Positions 8,653 to 19,096 of a stretch of 64,000 nucleotides of DNA are shown piece after piece (positions within the stretch are counted from its first letter, which is position 1; the number at the start of each line of letters is the position of its first letter). The notes under the pieces are model-generated. The model made no database searches and was not told the DNA's origin. It saw only the letters and a program-made list of their open reading frames with translations. Location: positions 33,854 through 97,853 of the forward strand of contig JBBRQC010000006.1 of the NCBI GenBank assembly GCA_038227135.1, given 5' to 3'. A program made the translations under genes and the position numbers. Source of the stretch: UBA4720 sp038227135 (GTDB taxonomy: Bacteria; Gemmatimonadota; Gemmatimonadetes; Gemmatimonadales; Gemmatimonadaceae).

Positions 8653-9765
8653 ATGGCCGTTCCACTTCTTGATCTTAAAGCACAGCACGCGACCATCCGC
8701 GATTCTATCGTGAACGCGATGATGAAGGTCGTCGACGACCAGGCGTTCATTCTTGGCGAGCCCGTCGAGCGTCTGGAGCGCGATGTCGCGAAGCTTTCGC
8801 AGGCGACGCACGCGATCGGGTGCGCCAACGGAACCGACGCTCTTCTCCTCGCCCTTCGCGCGCTCGACATCGGTCGTGGCGACGAAGTACTGACGACGCC
8901 GTTCACTTTTTTCGCGACAGCCGGCGCGATTCACAACGTTGGCGCGCGCCCTGTTTTCGCGGACATCGATCCCGACACGTTCAATCTCTCCGGCGACACG
9001 ATTGCCGCGGCCGTCAAGCCGTCGACGCGGGCAGTCATCGCGGTAGATCTGTTCGGCCAGATGGCCCCGATCGAATCCATCATGGATGCGGCCGGAAAGA
9101 TCCCGGTAATCGAGGACGCGGCGCAGTCGATCGGAGCGCGGCGAAAAGTGAACGACAAGTGGGTAATGGCCGGCGAAGCGGCGACGATAGGTACGTTCAG
9201 CTTCTTCCCGTCGAAGAATCTCGGTGGTTACGGCGACGGCGGAATGATCGTGACCCAGAGCGACGATCTCGCCACGCGCCTGCGCCGCCTCCGGACTCAC
9301 GGTGGTTTGAAGACCTATTACCACGAAGAGGTCGGATACAACAGCAGGCTCGACGCGCTGCAGGCGGCGGTCCTCTCGGCGAAGCTCCCAATGCTTTCGT
9401 CGTGGAGCGCGGCGAGGCGCAAGAATGCCGCTTATTACGACGCGGCATTCGCGGATGTCGAGGGCCTGCGCACACCGACGATCGATCCGGCGAACGAATC
9501 CATTTACAATCAGTACACTGTCCGCGCTGCCCGGCGAGAGGATCTGCAGGCGCACCTGAAGGAAAAGGGAATCGGATCGGCGATCTACTACCCGCTGTCG
9601 CTTCACCTGCAGCCCTGTTTCGAGTACCTGGGCTGCAAGCGCGGCGCGTATCCGGAGAGCGAAAAGGCGACGAAGGAAGTAATCTCGCTACCCGTGTATC
9701 CGGAGCTGCAGCAGTCGCAACTCGATGAAGTAATCGAAGCCGTGCGCGATTTTTACGGCCGCTGA
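8653..9765 (+). CDS. PLP-dependent sugar aminotransferase, WbpE/WlbC-like (DegT family)
   Basis: The 370-residue protein belongs to the DegT/DnrJ/EryC1 family. The internal-aldimine lysine lies in FSFFPSKNLGGYGDGG, and the substrate segment GCANGTDALLLALRAL is present. In this cluster it most likely transfers an amino group from glutamate to C3 of UDP-2-acetamido-3-keto-glucuronate. A 55-bp gap before the ATG is the only spacing inside the sugar operon and might hold a promoter, but none is convincing. Confidence 0.84.
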   Translation: MAVPLLDLKAQHATIRDSIVNAMMKVVDDQAFILGEPVERLERDVAKLSQATHAIGCANGTDALLLALRALDIGRGDEVLTTPFTFFATAGAIHNVGARPVFADIDPDTFNLSGDTIAAAVKPSTRAVIAVDLFGQMAPIESIMDAAGKIPVIEDAAQSIGARRKVNDKWVMAGEAATIGTFSFFPSKNLGGYGDGGMIVTQSDDLATRLRRLRTHGGLKTYYHEEVGYNSRLDALQAAVLSAKLPMLSSWSAARRKNAAYYDAAFADVEGLRTPTIDPANESIYNQYTVRAARREDLQAHLKEKGIGSAIYYPLSLHLQPCFEYLGCKRGAYPESEKATKEVISLPVYPELQQSQLDEVIEAVRDFYGR

Positions 9766-9781
9766 AAACCATCTGCATAGA

Positions 9782-11131
<1,350 letters not shown>

Positions 11132-11143
11132 CTCGATCAGCTC

Positions 11144-12451
11144 GTGAACATCTCAGTAATTGGCACCGGATACGTCGGACTCGTCGTAGGCGCCTGTCTC
11201 GCCGAGACCGGCAATACCGTTTGTTGCGCCGACATCGATAGTCAGAAAATCGAGCGGCTCCGGAAAAACGACATTCCTATCTACGAGCCTGGTCTGGAAC
11301 CGCTCGTGGAACGGAATCAAAAGGAACAGCGACTCTCTTTCACGACCGCGCTGCCCGAAGCCATCGGGTCAGCGGACGTCATCTTCATCGCCGTCGGAAC
11401 GCCGCCCGGTGAGGACGGAGCCGCGGATCTCAAGTACGTCCTGCAGGTCGCCGATCTGATTGGCCGGCACATGACGCGAGAGATCGTCGTGGTGACGAAA
11501 TCCACGGTCCCGGTGGGTAGCGCGGCTAAGGTCGAGAAGGCTGTGGCGCGGGAGGCAAAGTTTCCGTTTCATGTCTGCAGCAATCCGGAATTTCTCAAGG
11601 AAGGCGACGCGGTCGAGGATTTCATGCGTCCCGATCGCGTGGTTCTGGGGGTAGAGTCCGCCCATGCGCGGAAGGTGATGACAGACCTCTACGCCCCTTT
11701 CGTGCGCACCGGAAAGCCGGTCCTGCTGATGGACATTTCATCGGCGGAAATGACCAAATACGCAGCGAACGGAATGTTGGCGACGCGCATCTCTTTCATG
11801 AACGAGATCGCGAACCTGTGCGACAAGGTGGGCGCGAACGTCGACTTCGTCAGGCGCGGAATCGGAAGCGATGCCCGCATCGGTCAGTCATTTCTGTTCC
11901 CTGGTCCGGGGTACGGCGGGTCGTGCTTCCCGAAGGATGTGAAGGCGCTGGTGAGGATGGGCGTGGAATCCGGAGTGGCGCTCGATGTGCTGGCCGCGGT
12001 GGAATCGGCCAACGAGCGCCAGAAGACGATTCTCCTGTCGAAAATCCAGGGCGCTCTCGGGAAGAATCTTTCCGGCCGTCGAGTTGCCGTATGGGGCCTC
12101 GCCTTCAAGGCTGGAACGGATGATATGCGCGAGGCGCCAGCCCTTACACTCATCGAGGCTCTGCTGGCCGAAGGGGTCTCGATCTGCGCTCACGATCCTG
12201 CCGCCATCGACCACGCCCGGAGTTTGCTCGGCAACCGAATAGATTACGCGGAGACTAATTATGAGGCGCTCGTGGGCGCGGACGCATTGGTCGTGGTAAC
12301 GGACTGGAATGAGTACCGCCATCCGGATTTCGAGCGGGTAAAGCGCACGCTCAAGCAGCCGGTCATCGTCGATGGCCGCAATCTTTACGACGTCGAGAAG
12401 ATGCGGGAGCTGGGCGTGCGATACCATTCCATCGGACGCCCATCCGCATGA
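11144..12451 (+). CDS. ugd: UDP-glucose 6-dehydrogenase
   Basis: The 435-residue protein starts VNISVIGTGYVGLVVGACLA and carries the Ugd active site GPGYGGSCFPKDV. This differs from the adjacent paralogue at 9782, which has GGHC. Ugd oxidises UDP-glucose to UDP-glucuronate with two NAD+. The GTG start is 12 bases after the previous stop. Having both dehydrogenases side by side suggests that glycans here contain both glucuronic and aminoglucuronic acids. No glycosyltransferase is nearby. Confidence 0.9.
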   Translation: MNISVIGTGYVGLVVGACLAETGNTVCCADIDSQKIERLRKNDIPIYEPGLEPLVERNQKEQRLSFTTALPEAIGSADVIFIAVGTPPGEDGAADLKYVLQVADLIGRHMTREIVVVTKSTVPVGSAAKVEKAVAREAKFPFHVCSNPEFLKEGDAVEDFMRPDRVVLGVESAHARKVMTDLYAPFVRTGKPVLLMDISSAEMTKYAANGMLATRISFMNEIANLCDKVGANVDFVRRGIGSDARIGQSFLFPGPGYGGSCFPKDVKALVRMGVESGVALDVLAAVESANERQKTILLSKIQGALGKNLSGRRVAVWGLAFKAGTDDMREAPALTLIEALLAEGVSICAHDPAAIDHARSLLGNRIDYAETNYEALVGADALVVVTDWNEYRHPDFERVKRTLKQPVIVDGRNLYDVEKMRELGVRYHSIGRPSA

Positions 12452-12484
12452 ACATGCTCGACGGCAGAGGGTAATATCATTCGG

Positions 12485-13240
12485 ATGTTGAGATTCAGAC
12501 CCCTATTGCTGGCCCTGCTGCTCGCGGCACCGCTGGCGTGCAAGCCCCCGTTCGATCCCAAAATTTACACGAGCACCGACAAGCTCTACCAGGCGGCGAC
12601 GACCGAGTACAAAGCGCGTCGTTACGACAATGCAGCCAAGGCATTCGAGAAGCTTACTCTCGACCTGCCCGCCCGCGACCCGCGGTTGCCGCTGGCGTTC
12701 TACTATCTCGCGCAGTCCCAGAACAAGATGGGAGAGAATCTGCTTGCCGCCGGGACTTATAACCGGCTGATCGACGCTTTTCCCCAGGACACCCTGGTGG
12801 ATGACGCCCTGTACCTTTCCGGACGCGCGTATCAGGAGGAGTGGAGACATCCCGAGCTGGACGCGACCTATGGGAACAATGCGCTCACCGCGTATCAGTC
12901 ACTCCTCGCGAGCTTTCCCGACTCGCCATTCGCGGCGCCGGCCAAGAAAGAGATCGACAAGCTCGACGAATGGCTGGCGGAGAAGGACTACAACACCGGG
13001 TATCTCTATCTCAAGAGAAAGGCGTTCGACTCGGCGATCCTTTACTTCAAGGATGTAATACGCCTCCACCCGAACGCGCCGAAGGCGAAGGATGCCTACC
13101 TTCGCCTGCTGGAGGCGTACAGGGCGATCAAGTACACCGAGGACGCCCGCGACCTCTGCGATGCGATGCGCAAGGCCTACCGGAACGACCGCGACGTGAG
13201 CAAGAACTGCGGTCCCGCGCCAGCTACGCCGGCGACGTAG
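12485..13240 (+). CDS. bamD: BamD-like outer membrane assembly lipoprotein
   Basis: The 251-residue protein has a short signal peptide ending in PLAC-K, so it is a probable lipoprotein with an imperfect lipobox. Tetratricopeptide repeats follow, including AFYYLAQSQNKMGENLLAAG. Length and repeat layout match BamD/YfiO, which with BamA inserts beta-barrel proteins into the outer membrane. Other TPR lipoproteins look similar, but the family fit and the lipoprotein start favour BamD. nadD begins four bases after the stop. Confidence 0.82.
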   Translation: MLRFRPLLLALLLAAPLACKPPFDPKIYTSTDKLYQAATTEYKARRYDNAAKAFEKLTLDLPARDPRLPLAFYYLAQSQNKMGENLLAAGTYNRLIDAFPQDTLVDDALYLSGRAYQEEWRHPELDATYGNNALTAYQSLLASFPDSPFAAPAKKEIDKLDEWLAEKDYNTGYLYLKRKAFDSAILYFKDVIRLHPNAPKAKDAYLRLLEAYRAIKYTEDARDLCDAMRKAYRNDRDVSKNCGPAPATPAT

Positions 13241-13244
13241 GCCC

Positions 13245-13823
13245 ATGCGCATTGGGGTCTTCGGCGGCACCTTCGATCCACCCCACGTCGGTCACCTTCT
13301 TCTGGCCGCCGATGCGCGCGAGTCGCTGAACCTGGACCGGCTGATTTTCATCCCCGTCTGGGCCCAGCCATTCAAGGTCGGGACGCCGCCAGTCGCGTCA
13401 GCCCAGGACCGGCTGGAGATGGTCCGTCTCGCGGTCGCTGACGACGCCAATTACGCCGTCGACGACGCAGAAATCAGCCGTAAGGGGTTATCTTACACCG
13501 TTGATACGCTCGAGCATTTGGCAGAGCGGTACAAGGGGTCGGAACTCTTTCTCTTGATGGGACAGGACGCGTTGGATGGCTTTCCCAAGTGGCGCAATCC
13601 GGAGCGGATTCGCCAGCTGGCGACGGTCGCGGTCATGAAAAGATCCGGAGACGCTGAGCTCTTGTCGAAAGTCGAAGCTGACGGTGTGGAGAGCGTGTCT
13701 GCGCGACGGGTGGATGTGTCTTCCACCGAGATCAGAGAGCGGCGGCGTGCAAAGAAATCGATCAAGGGATTCGTGCCCGAAAGCGTCGAGAGGTTCATCG
13801 AAGCGCGCGGGCTCTATCGTTGA
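13245..13823 (+). CDS. nadD: Nicotinate-nucleotide adenylyltransferase
   Basis: The 192-residue protein opens with GVFGGTFDPPHVGH, the nucleotidyltransferase HxGH-type motif, and has SSTEIRERR near the C-terminus (ISSTxIR motif). NadD adenylates nicotinic acid mononucleotide to deamido-NAD in NAD synthesis. It is tightly linked to bamD and followed by secA after 34 bases. No rsfS or proA is adjacent, unlike in many bacteria. Confidence 0.95.
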   Translation: MRIGVFGGTFDPPHVGHLLLAADARESLNLDRLIFIPVWAQPFKVGTPPVASAQDRLEMVRLAVADDANYAVDDAEISRKGLSYTVDTLEHLAERYKGSELFLLMGQDALDGFPKWRNPERIRQLATVAVMKRSGDAELLSKVEADGVESVSARRVDVSSTEIRERRRAKKSIKGFVPESVERFIEARGLYR

Positions 13824-13857
13824 TGTTGAGTGACTGCCTGGTGAGGAACCCCAGTAA

Positions 13858-16800
13858 ATGGCGTTGACAGGACTGCTGAGCGGGGTGTTCGGGACCCGTC
13901 ACGACCGGGAGCGCAAGCGCGTTCAGCCCATCGTCGACGAGATCAACGAGCAGTACGCCCGACTCCAGACCGTTTCAGAGGAAGAGCTTCGCGGTCAGAC
14001 CGAAAAGTTTCGCGCGCGCATCCGTGAGGTAACGACCGGAATCGAGGCGCGCATTGGTGATCTCCGCGACCGCAAACGCGTCGCGACCGATCCCGCCGAG
14101 CGCGAGCAGATCGACAATGAGCTGAGCGGGGTCGACGGGCGAGGTGGCGTCGAGGCCGAGCTTCGAACTGCGATCGCGGAAGTGCTCGACGAGCTGCTGC
14201 CGGAAGCCTTCGCCACCGTTCGTGAGGCGGCTCGCCGCCTCGTCGGGACCAAGGTGTCGGTCACCGGTCAGGAGATGGACTGGAACATGGTTCCCTACGA
14301 TGTGCAGCTGATGGGTGGCATCCAGCTCCACACCGGGCGGATCGCCGAAATGGCGACCGGTGAAGGAAAGACGCTCGTCGCGACTCTGCCGTTGTATCTC
14401 AACGCTCTGCCCGGAAAGGGCGCGCACCTGATCACCGTCAACTCCTACCTCGCCCGTCGCGACTCGGCCTGGATGGGGCACGTCTACAAGTATCTCGGTC
14501 TGACCGTCGACTGCATTGACGACAGCGAGGCCGGGACGCAAGAACGTCGCGCCGCTTACGAGTGCGACATCACTTACGGGACGAACAACGAGTTCGGCTT
14601 CGACTATCTGCGCGACAACATGGTCCAGTCGCTCGAGCAGAGGGTTCAGCGCAACCACGTCTACGCGATTGTCGACGAAGTTGACTCGGTGCTCATCGAC
14701 GAAGCGCGCACGCCGCTGATCATCTCAGGTCCGGTTGGAAACGAGAGTGACGCCGAGTACGCGCAGCACAACGCGGCTGTGGCGAGGCTGGTCCGACGCC
14801 AGACGGATCTCGTGAATACGCTCGTCGCCGCCGGTGAGAAGGCGTTCGAGGCGGGTGACCACGACGAAGCAGCGGTCAATATGTACAAGGCGCAGCTGGG
14901 CGGCCCGAAGAACAAGCGCCTGTTGAAGATGCTTCAGGAGACGGGCGCCAAGCAGCTCGTGCAGAAAATGGAGCTGCAGCACATCTCCGATCGTCGACTT
15001 CCCGCGGGCAAGCAGCAGTACCGGGACATCGAGAACGACATGCTGTACGTCCTCGACGAGAAAGGCCACACTGTGCATCTCACGGACGCCGGCGTCGACT
15101 TCATGTCCCCGCAGGCGCACGACGAGTTCGTGCTCCCCGATCTGTCGCAGGAAGTTCACGCGATCGACCACGACCCGGACATGAGTCCGGCGGAGAAGCT
15201 CGCGGCGCGCGACAAGTTGAATCGCGACTACGCGGCGAGGAGCGAGCGACTCAACATCGTGCACCAGCTGCTGCGTGCGCACGCGTTGTTCGAGCGCGAC
15301 GTCAACTATGTCGTGCAGGAAGGCCAGGTCCTGATCGTGGACGAATTCACGGGCCGCACGATGCGCGGCCGACGCTGGTCGGAAGGATTGCACCAGGCCG
15401 TCGAAGCCAAGGAAGGTGTGCAGGTCAAAGGCGAGACGCAGACTCTCGCCACGATCACCATCCAGAACTATTTCCGACTTTACGAGAAGCTGGCGGGGAT
15501 GACCGGTACCGCCGAGACAGAAGAGACGGAGTTCCACGAGATCTACAAGCTGGGAGTGTCCGTCATTCCGACGAATCAGCCCGTCATTCGCGATGACAGG
15601 CAGGATCTCGTCTACAAGACGCGGCGCGAAAAATACAACGCGATCCTCGAGGAAACTCAGCGACTCCACGGGCTTGGCTTCCCGGTCCTCGTCGGAACGG
15701 TGAGCGTCGAAGTCTCGGAGACGCTGTCGCGCATGTTCAAGCGCGCCGGCATTCCCCACAACGTTCTCAACGCGAAGTATCATCAGCGCGAGGCGGAGAT
15801 CGTAGCGGGCGCTGGCCAACCGGGCGCGGTGACCATTGCCACCAACATGGCCGGCCGCGGAACCGACATTAAGCTGGGACCGGGCGTCACTGAATCCAAG
15901 CCGTCGCAGCGGAAGGACGCCGAGAATCAGATCGTCGACGTCGTCGAGTGGGGCGGGCTGCACATCATCGGCTCCGAGCGGCACGAGTCGCGCCGCATTG
16001 ACCGCCAGCTGCGCGGGCGCGCCGGCCGTCAGGGCGATCCGGGTGCGTCTCAGTTCTTCCTCTCGCTCGAAGACGATCTGATGCGTCTTTTCGGGTCAGA
16101 CCGTATCGCGAAGTTGATGGACCGGATGGGGGCGGAGGAAGGGGAGATGCTTACCCACTCTCTCATCACGCGATCCATCGAGCAGGCGCAGAAGCGCGTC
16201 GAGCTGCAGAACTTCCAGTCGCGCAAGCGGCTGCTCGAGTATGACGACGTGATGAACCAGCAGCGCGAGGTGATTTACTCGCTGCGCTCGTTCGCGCTCG
16301 AGGGCGGCGAAGAGCTGAAGGCGGAAGCCGAGAAGATGATCGAGAAGGGAGTCTCGAAGCGCGTCGAGAACATGCTGAACACCTTCGATTCCCAGGAGCA
16401 ATGGGATTTCGCGCTTGTTCGCCAGGATCTTCTGATGCACTACATGCTGGCCGTCCCGGGATTCGAGGACGGCAGCCTTCCGACGAGTGAGGAAGATGCG
16501 GAAACGCGGGCGATCGAGGCCGGCCGCAAGGCGTTCGCCGACAAGCTCGCGAGCCTCGGCGAATACTCCGACCAGCTGCTCTCGCTGGTGATGCTCCACG
16601 TGCTCGACGAAAAGTGGAAGGATCATCTCTACGATCTCGACCAGCTCCGCAACGCCATCGGCTATCGCTCGTGGGGGCAGAAGGATCCGCTGATCGAGTA
16701 CAAGCACGAGGCGTACAACATGTTCGTGGATCTGATGGGCGACATCCACAACACGTTCACGGAAAGATTCCTCCGCGCCCAGATCACGTTCGAGCAGCCG

Positions 16801-17190
16801 CGTCCGTTGCCGCCGATGTTCCTGAGTGGCGACGACGACGCGGGTGGCAACGGTGCGCCGCGCCCGAGGGGACCGAGTGGACCGACGAAGCGCTTTAACG
16901 CCCTGGGTGTCCTCGAGGATGTGCCGGCGGGCGAAGAAGAAGGCACTGATGCGGCGCTCGACATCGGCCCGTCAGAGCCGCCCGAGCGTGGAGCGTCCGT
17001 TCGTCCGGAGCCGACTGTCCACGTCGGAGGAAAGAGCGCGCCGCTCAGCAAAGCGATGGCGCCTGTTCCTGTGCCTGGCGTTCCAGGAGGCGCAGGAAAC
17101 GGAAAGGACTGGTCGAACGTGGGGCGGAATGATCCGTGTCCGTGTGGGTCTGGGAAGAAGTTCAAGAAGTGCCATGGAGCGACGCTCTAG
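13858..17190 (+). CDS. secA: Protein translocase ATPase SecA, enlarged form
   Basis: At 1110 residues this is about 200 longer than E. coli SecA. It contains the motor motifs GEGKTLVATLPLYL, VDEVDSVLIDEARTPLIISG and DEFTGRTMRGRRWSEGLHQ. It also has the scaffold region and a C-terminal zinc-binding SEC-C motif CPCGSGKKFKKCH. The extra length lies largely in an insertion near residues 300-440 within the nucleotide-binding domain region. Similar enlargements occur in Bacteroidota and related phyla. SecA drives preproteins through SecYEG at the inner membrane. Confidence 0.98.
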   Translation: MALTGLLSGVFGTRHDRERKRVQPIVDEINEQYARLQTVSEEELRGQTEKFRARIREVTTGIEARIGDLRDRKRVATDPAEREQIDNELSGVDGRGGVEAELRTAIAEVLDELLPEAFATVREAARRLVGTKVSVTGQEMDWNMVPYDVQLMGGIQLHTGRIAEMATGEGKTLVATLPLYLNALPGKGAHLITVNSYLARRDSAWMGHVYKYLGLTVDCIDDSEAGTQERRAAYECDITYGTNNEFGFDYLRDNMVQSLEQRVQRNHVYAIVDEVDSVLIDEARTPLIISGPVGNESDAEYAQHNAAVARLVRRQTDLVNTLVAAGEKAFEAGDHDEAAVNMYKAQLGGPKNKRLLKMLQETGAKQLVQKMELQHISDRRLPAGKQQYRDIENDMLYVLDEKGHTVHLTDAGVDFMSPQAHDEFVLPDLSQEVHAIDHDPDMSPAEKLAARDKLNRDYAARSERLNIVHQLLRAHALFERDVNYVVQEGQVLIVDEFTGRTMRGRRWSEGLHQAVEAKEGVQVKGETQTLATITIQNYFRLYEKLAGMTGTAETEETEFHEIYKLGVSVIPTNQPVIRDDRQDLVYKTRREKYNAILEETQRLHGLGFPVLVGTVSVEVSETLSRMFKRAGIPHNVLNAKYHQREAEIVAGAGQPGAVTIATNMAGRGTDIKLGPGVTESKPSQRKDAENQIVDVVEWGGLHIIGSERHESRRIDRQLRGRAGRQGDPGASQFFLSLEDDLMRLFGSDRIAKLMDRMGAEEGEMLTHSLITRSIEQAQKRVELQNFQSRKRLLEYDDVMNQQREVIYSLRSFALEGGEELKAEAEKMIEKGVSKRVENMLNTFDSQEQWDFALVRQDLLMHYMLAVPGFEDGSLPTSEEDAETRAIEAGRKAFADKLASLGEYSDQLLSLVMLHVLDEKWKDHLYDLDQLRNAIGYRSWGQKDPLIEYKHEAYNMFVDLMGDIHNTFTERFLRAQITFEQPRPLPPMFLSGDDDAGGNGAPRPRGPSGPTKRFNALGVLEDVPAGEEEGTDAALDIGPSEPPERGASVRPEPTVHVGGKSAPLSKAMAPVPVPGVPGGAGNGKDWSNVGRNDPCPCGSGKKFKKCHGATL

Positions 17191-17209
17191 TCCTTTTGAG
17201 GGCGGGCCC

Positions 17210-18235
17210 GTGACAGCCGAGCGAATCGGCCCGGTCCGCTGGGGGATACTCGGCACCGCCAACATCGCGCTCAGGAAAGTCATCCCGGGGATGCTCAAGA
17301 GCCGGCTGGCCGAGGTAGTCGCGATTGCGTCGCGGGATATTGCCAAAGCGCGCGCAGCCGCCAAAGACTGGGGGATCTCCCGGGCGTATGGCTCGTACGA
17401 GGAGCTACTCGACGATCCCGATATCGAGGCGGTCTACAATCCTTTGCCCAATCACCTGCACGTGCCGTGGTCAATTCGCGCCGCCGAGCGGGGGAAGCAT
17501 GTGCTGTGCGAGAAGCCGATTGCGTTGACTGCCAGCGAGGCGCGCGGTCTGCTCGATGCGCGCGACAGGACCGGCGTTCAGGTCGGCGAGGCGTTCATGG
17601 TCCGAACGCATCCGCAGTGGCTCAAAGTGAGAGAGATAGTCGCCTCCGGGAGGATTGGCGACCTGCGCCTGGTCGCCGGTCATTTCAGCTACTATCGGCG
17701 CGATCCCGGAGACATCCGCAGTCGTGTGGAATGGGGTGGCGGAGCACTGATGGACGTCGGCTGCTATCCGATAACTATCTCGCGATGGCTGTTCGGCGCC
17801 GAGCCGATAGAGGTCGTCGGATTGATCGACCGCGATCCCGACATGCAGATCGATCGGTTGACGTCGGGACTGCTTCGCTTCGAGAAAGGACAAGCCACGT
17901 TCAGCTGCGCCACGCAGCTCGTGCCGTACCAGACCATGCAGATCTTCGGAACGGAGGGGCGAATTGCGGTCGAGATTCCCTTCAACGCTCCTCCGGGCGA
18001 CGAGTGTCGGATTTTCGTGGACGACGGCAGCGACTTGGCCGGCGGTGGGATCGAGACGATCACGTTTCCGCCCGTGGATCAATACGCAGTGCAGGCAGAT
18101 CGCTTTTCTGAGGCCATTCGTGGCCTGGGCAGCGTCCCCGTCTCCTTGGAGGATGCGATGGGAAACATGGCCGTGATCGACGCCATGTTTCGATCAGCGG
18201 TGTCGCGTACGTGGGAGCGGCCTGCCGCTCGGTAG
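17210..18235 (+). CDS. Gfo/Idh/MocA-family oxidoreductase
   Basis: The protein has an N-terminal NAD(P) fold (WGILGTANIALRKVIPGM) and CEKPIALTASEA, the conserved EKP segment. I start it at the GTG with GAGGG a few bases upstream, giving 341 residues. An ATG at 17174 inside secA is possible but has no ribosome-binding site. The pattern resembles glucose-fructose oxidoreductase or dihydrodiol-dehydrogenase-like members. The substrate cannot be told. It stands alone after secA and differs clearly from the WbpB-like paralogue at 7551. Confidence 0.75.
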   Translation: MTAERIGPVRWGILGTANIALRKVIPGMLKSRLAEVVAIASRDIAKARAAAKDWGISRAYGSYEELLDDPDIEAVYNPLPNHLHVPWSIRAAERGKHVLCEKPIALTASEARGLLDARDRTGVQVGEAFMVRTHPQWLKVREIVASGRIGDLRLVAGHFSYYRRDPGDIRSRVEWGGGALMDVGCYPITISRWLFGAEPIEVVGLIDRDPDMQIDRLTSGLLRFEKGQATFSCATQLVPYQTMQIFGTEGRIAVEIPFNAPPGDECRIFVDDGSDLAGGGIETITFPPVDQYAVQADRFSEAIRGLGSVPVSLEDAMGNMAVIDAMFRSAVSRTWERPAAR

Positions 18236-18260
18236 GCACCTAGGTCGAAGGGTTGTATAA

Positions 18261-18290
18261 ATGCTTCGGAGAACCGCCAGATGCTTCGGA
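18261..18290. repeat. 10-bp direct repeat upstream of radC
   Basis: ATGCTTCGGA occurs at 18261-18270 and again at 18281-18290, exactly 20 bp (about two helical turns) apart, in the 177-bp gap before radC. A TATAAA sits just before the first copy. Such phasing would suit a dimeric regulator, but the element is short and may be chance. The rest of the gap shows nothing further. Confidence 0.25.
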
Positions 18291-18412
18291 TCCGCTCCAA
18301 CAGCCGTTAAGGATCTTCGTCGCGGCACAAAGGCGATGACAGATGGTCTACGGGGGTGGCGGCTACTCCACACATTCGAGCAATCCTCCCGTTTCAATGA
18401 AACGGAGATCGG

Positions 18413-19096
18413 ATGGCACTCACTATTCGCGAGCTTCCCACCGCCGAACGGCCTCGCGAGCGGCTGAGGACGCTCGGGGCGCAAGCTCTGAGCTCCAGCG
18501 AGCTGATCGCTATACTTCTAGGGAGCGGATCTCAGGGCCGGTCCGCGCTTGGAGTTGGCCAGGAAATACTCTCGACGTGCCGAGGATCGCTGAGGCTGCT
18601 TGCATCGCAGCCAGTGGCGACACTTAAGAGTGTGGGCGGCGTGGGAACGGCTCGTGCGGTTGGTATCCATGCCGCGCTGGAGTTGGGCAGGCGCATGGCC
18701 GCAGAAGAGCGGCAGGAAGGAGCCCCCGTGCGCTGGCCTCGGGATGTCTACGAGATCTTCGCCCAGCGACTGGAGGATCTTCCCGTCGAGGAGTTTCACG
18801 TTGCGGTGCTCGATTCGCAGCACCGACTCGAGCGCGACATCACCGTAACTCGCGGGCTGCTCAATTCCTCGCTCGTTCACCCGCGCGAAGTCTTTCGGGA
18901 AGCGATCGCGGAGAGAGCGGCGGCCATCATTCTGGTTCACAATCACCCGAGCGGAGATCCGACACCTTCGCCCGACGACAGGGTAGTAACCGAACAGCTC
19001 GTGCAGGCGGGCAAGGTACTCGACATACCGGTTCAGGACCACGTTATTATCGGAAGAGGGCGGTACATAAGCTTCGCGGAGGCGGGACTGTTGTGA
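18413..19096 (+). CDS. radC: RadC/UPF0758 JAB-domain protein
   Basis: The 227-residue protein has an N-terminal helix-hairpin-helix-like part (LRLLASQPVATLKSVGGVG) and a C-terminal JAB1/MPN domain with HNHPSGDPTPSPDD, the metal-binding motif. The family was named for a supposed repair role, now doubted; its exact function is unknown. It shares four bases with the downstream rel gene, so the two are probably co-translated. Confidence 0.92.
   Translation: MALTIRELPTAERPRERLRTLGAQALSSSELIAILLGSGSQGRSALGVGQEILSTCRGSLRLLASQPVATLKSVGGVGTARAVGIHAALELGRRMAAEERQEGAPVRWPRDVYEIFAQRLEDLPVEEFHVAVLDSQHRLERDITVTRGLLNSSLVHPREVFREAIAERAAAIILVHNHPSGDPTPSPDDRVVTEQLVQAGKVLDIPVQDHVIIGRGRYISFAEAGLL

Noticed and set aside
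14725..15984. Long minus-strand open frame opposite secA
   Set aside because: High GC favours long antisense frames. SecA motifs fill the plus strand and the reverse product has no recognisable domain.
17174..18235. Longer form of the second Gfo/Idh/MocA gene from ATG 17174
   Set aside because: It overlaps the secA end and lacks a ribosome-binding site, whereas GTG 17210 has GAGGG close by.
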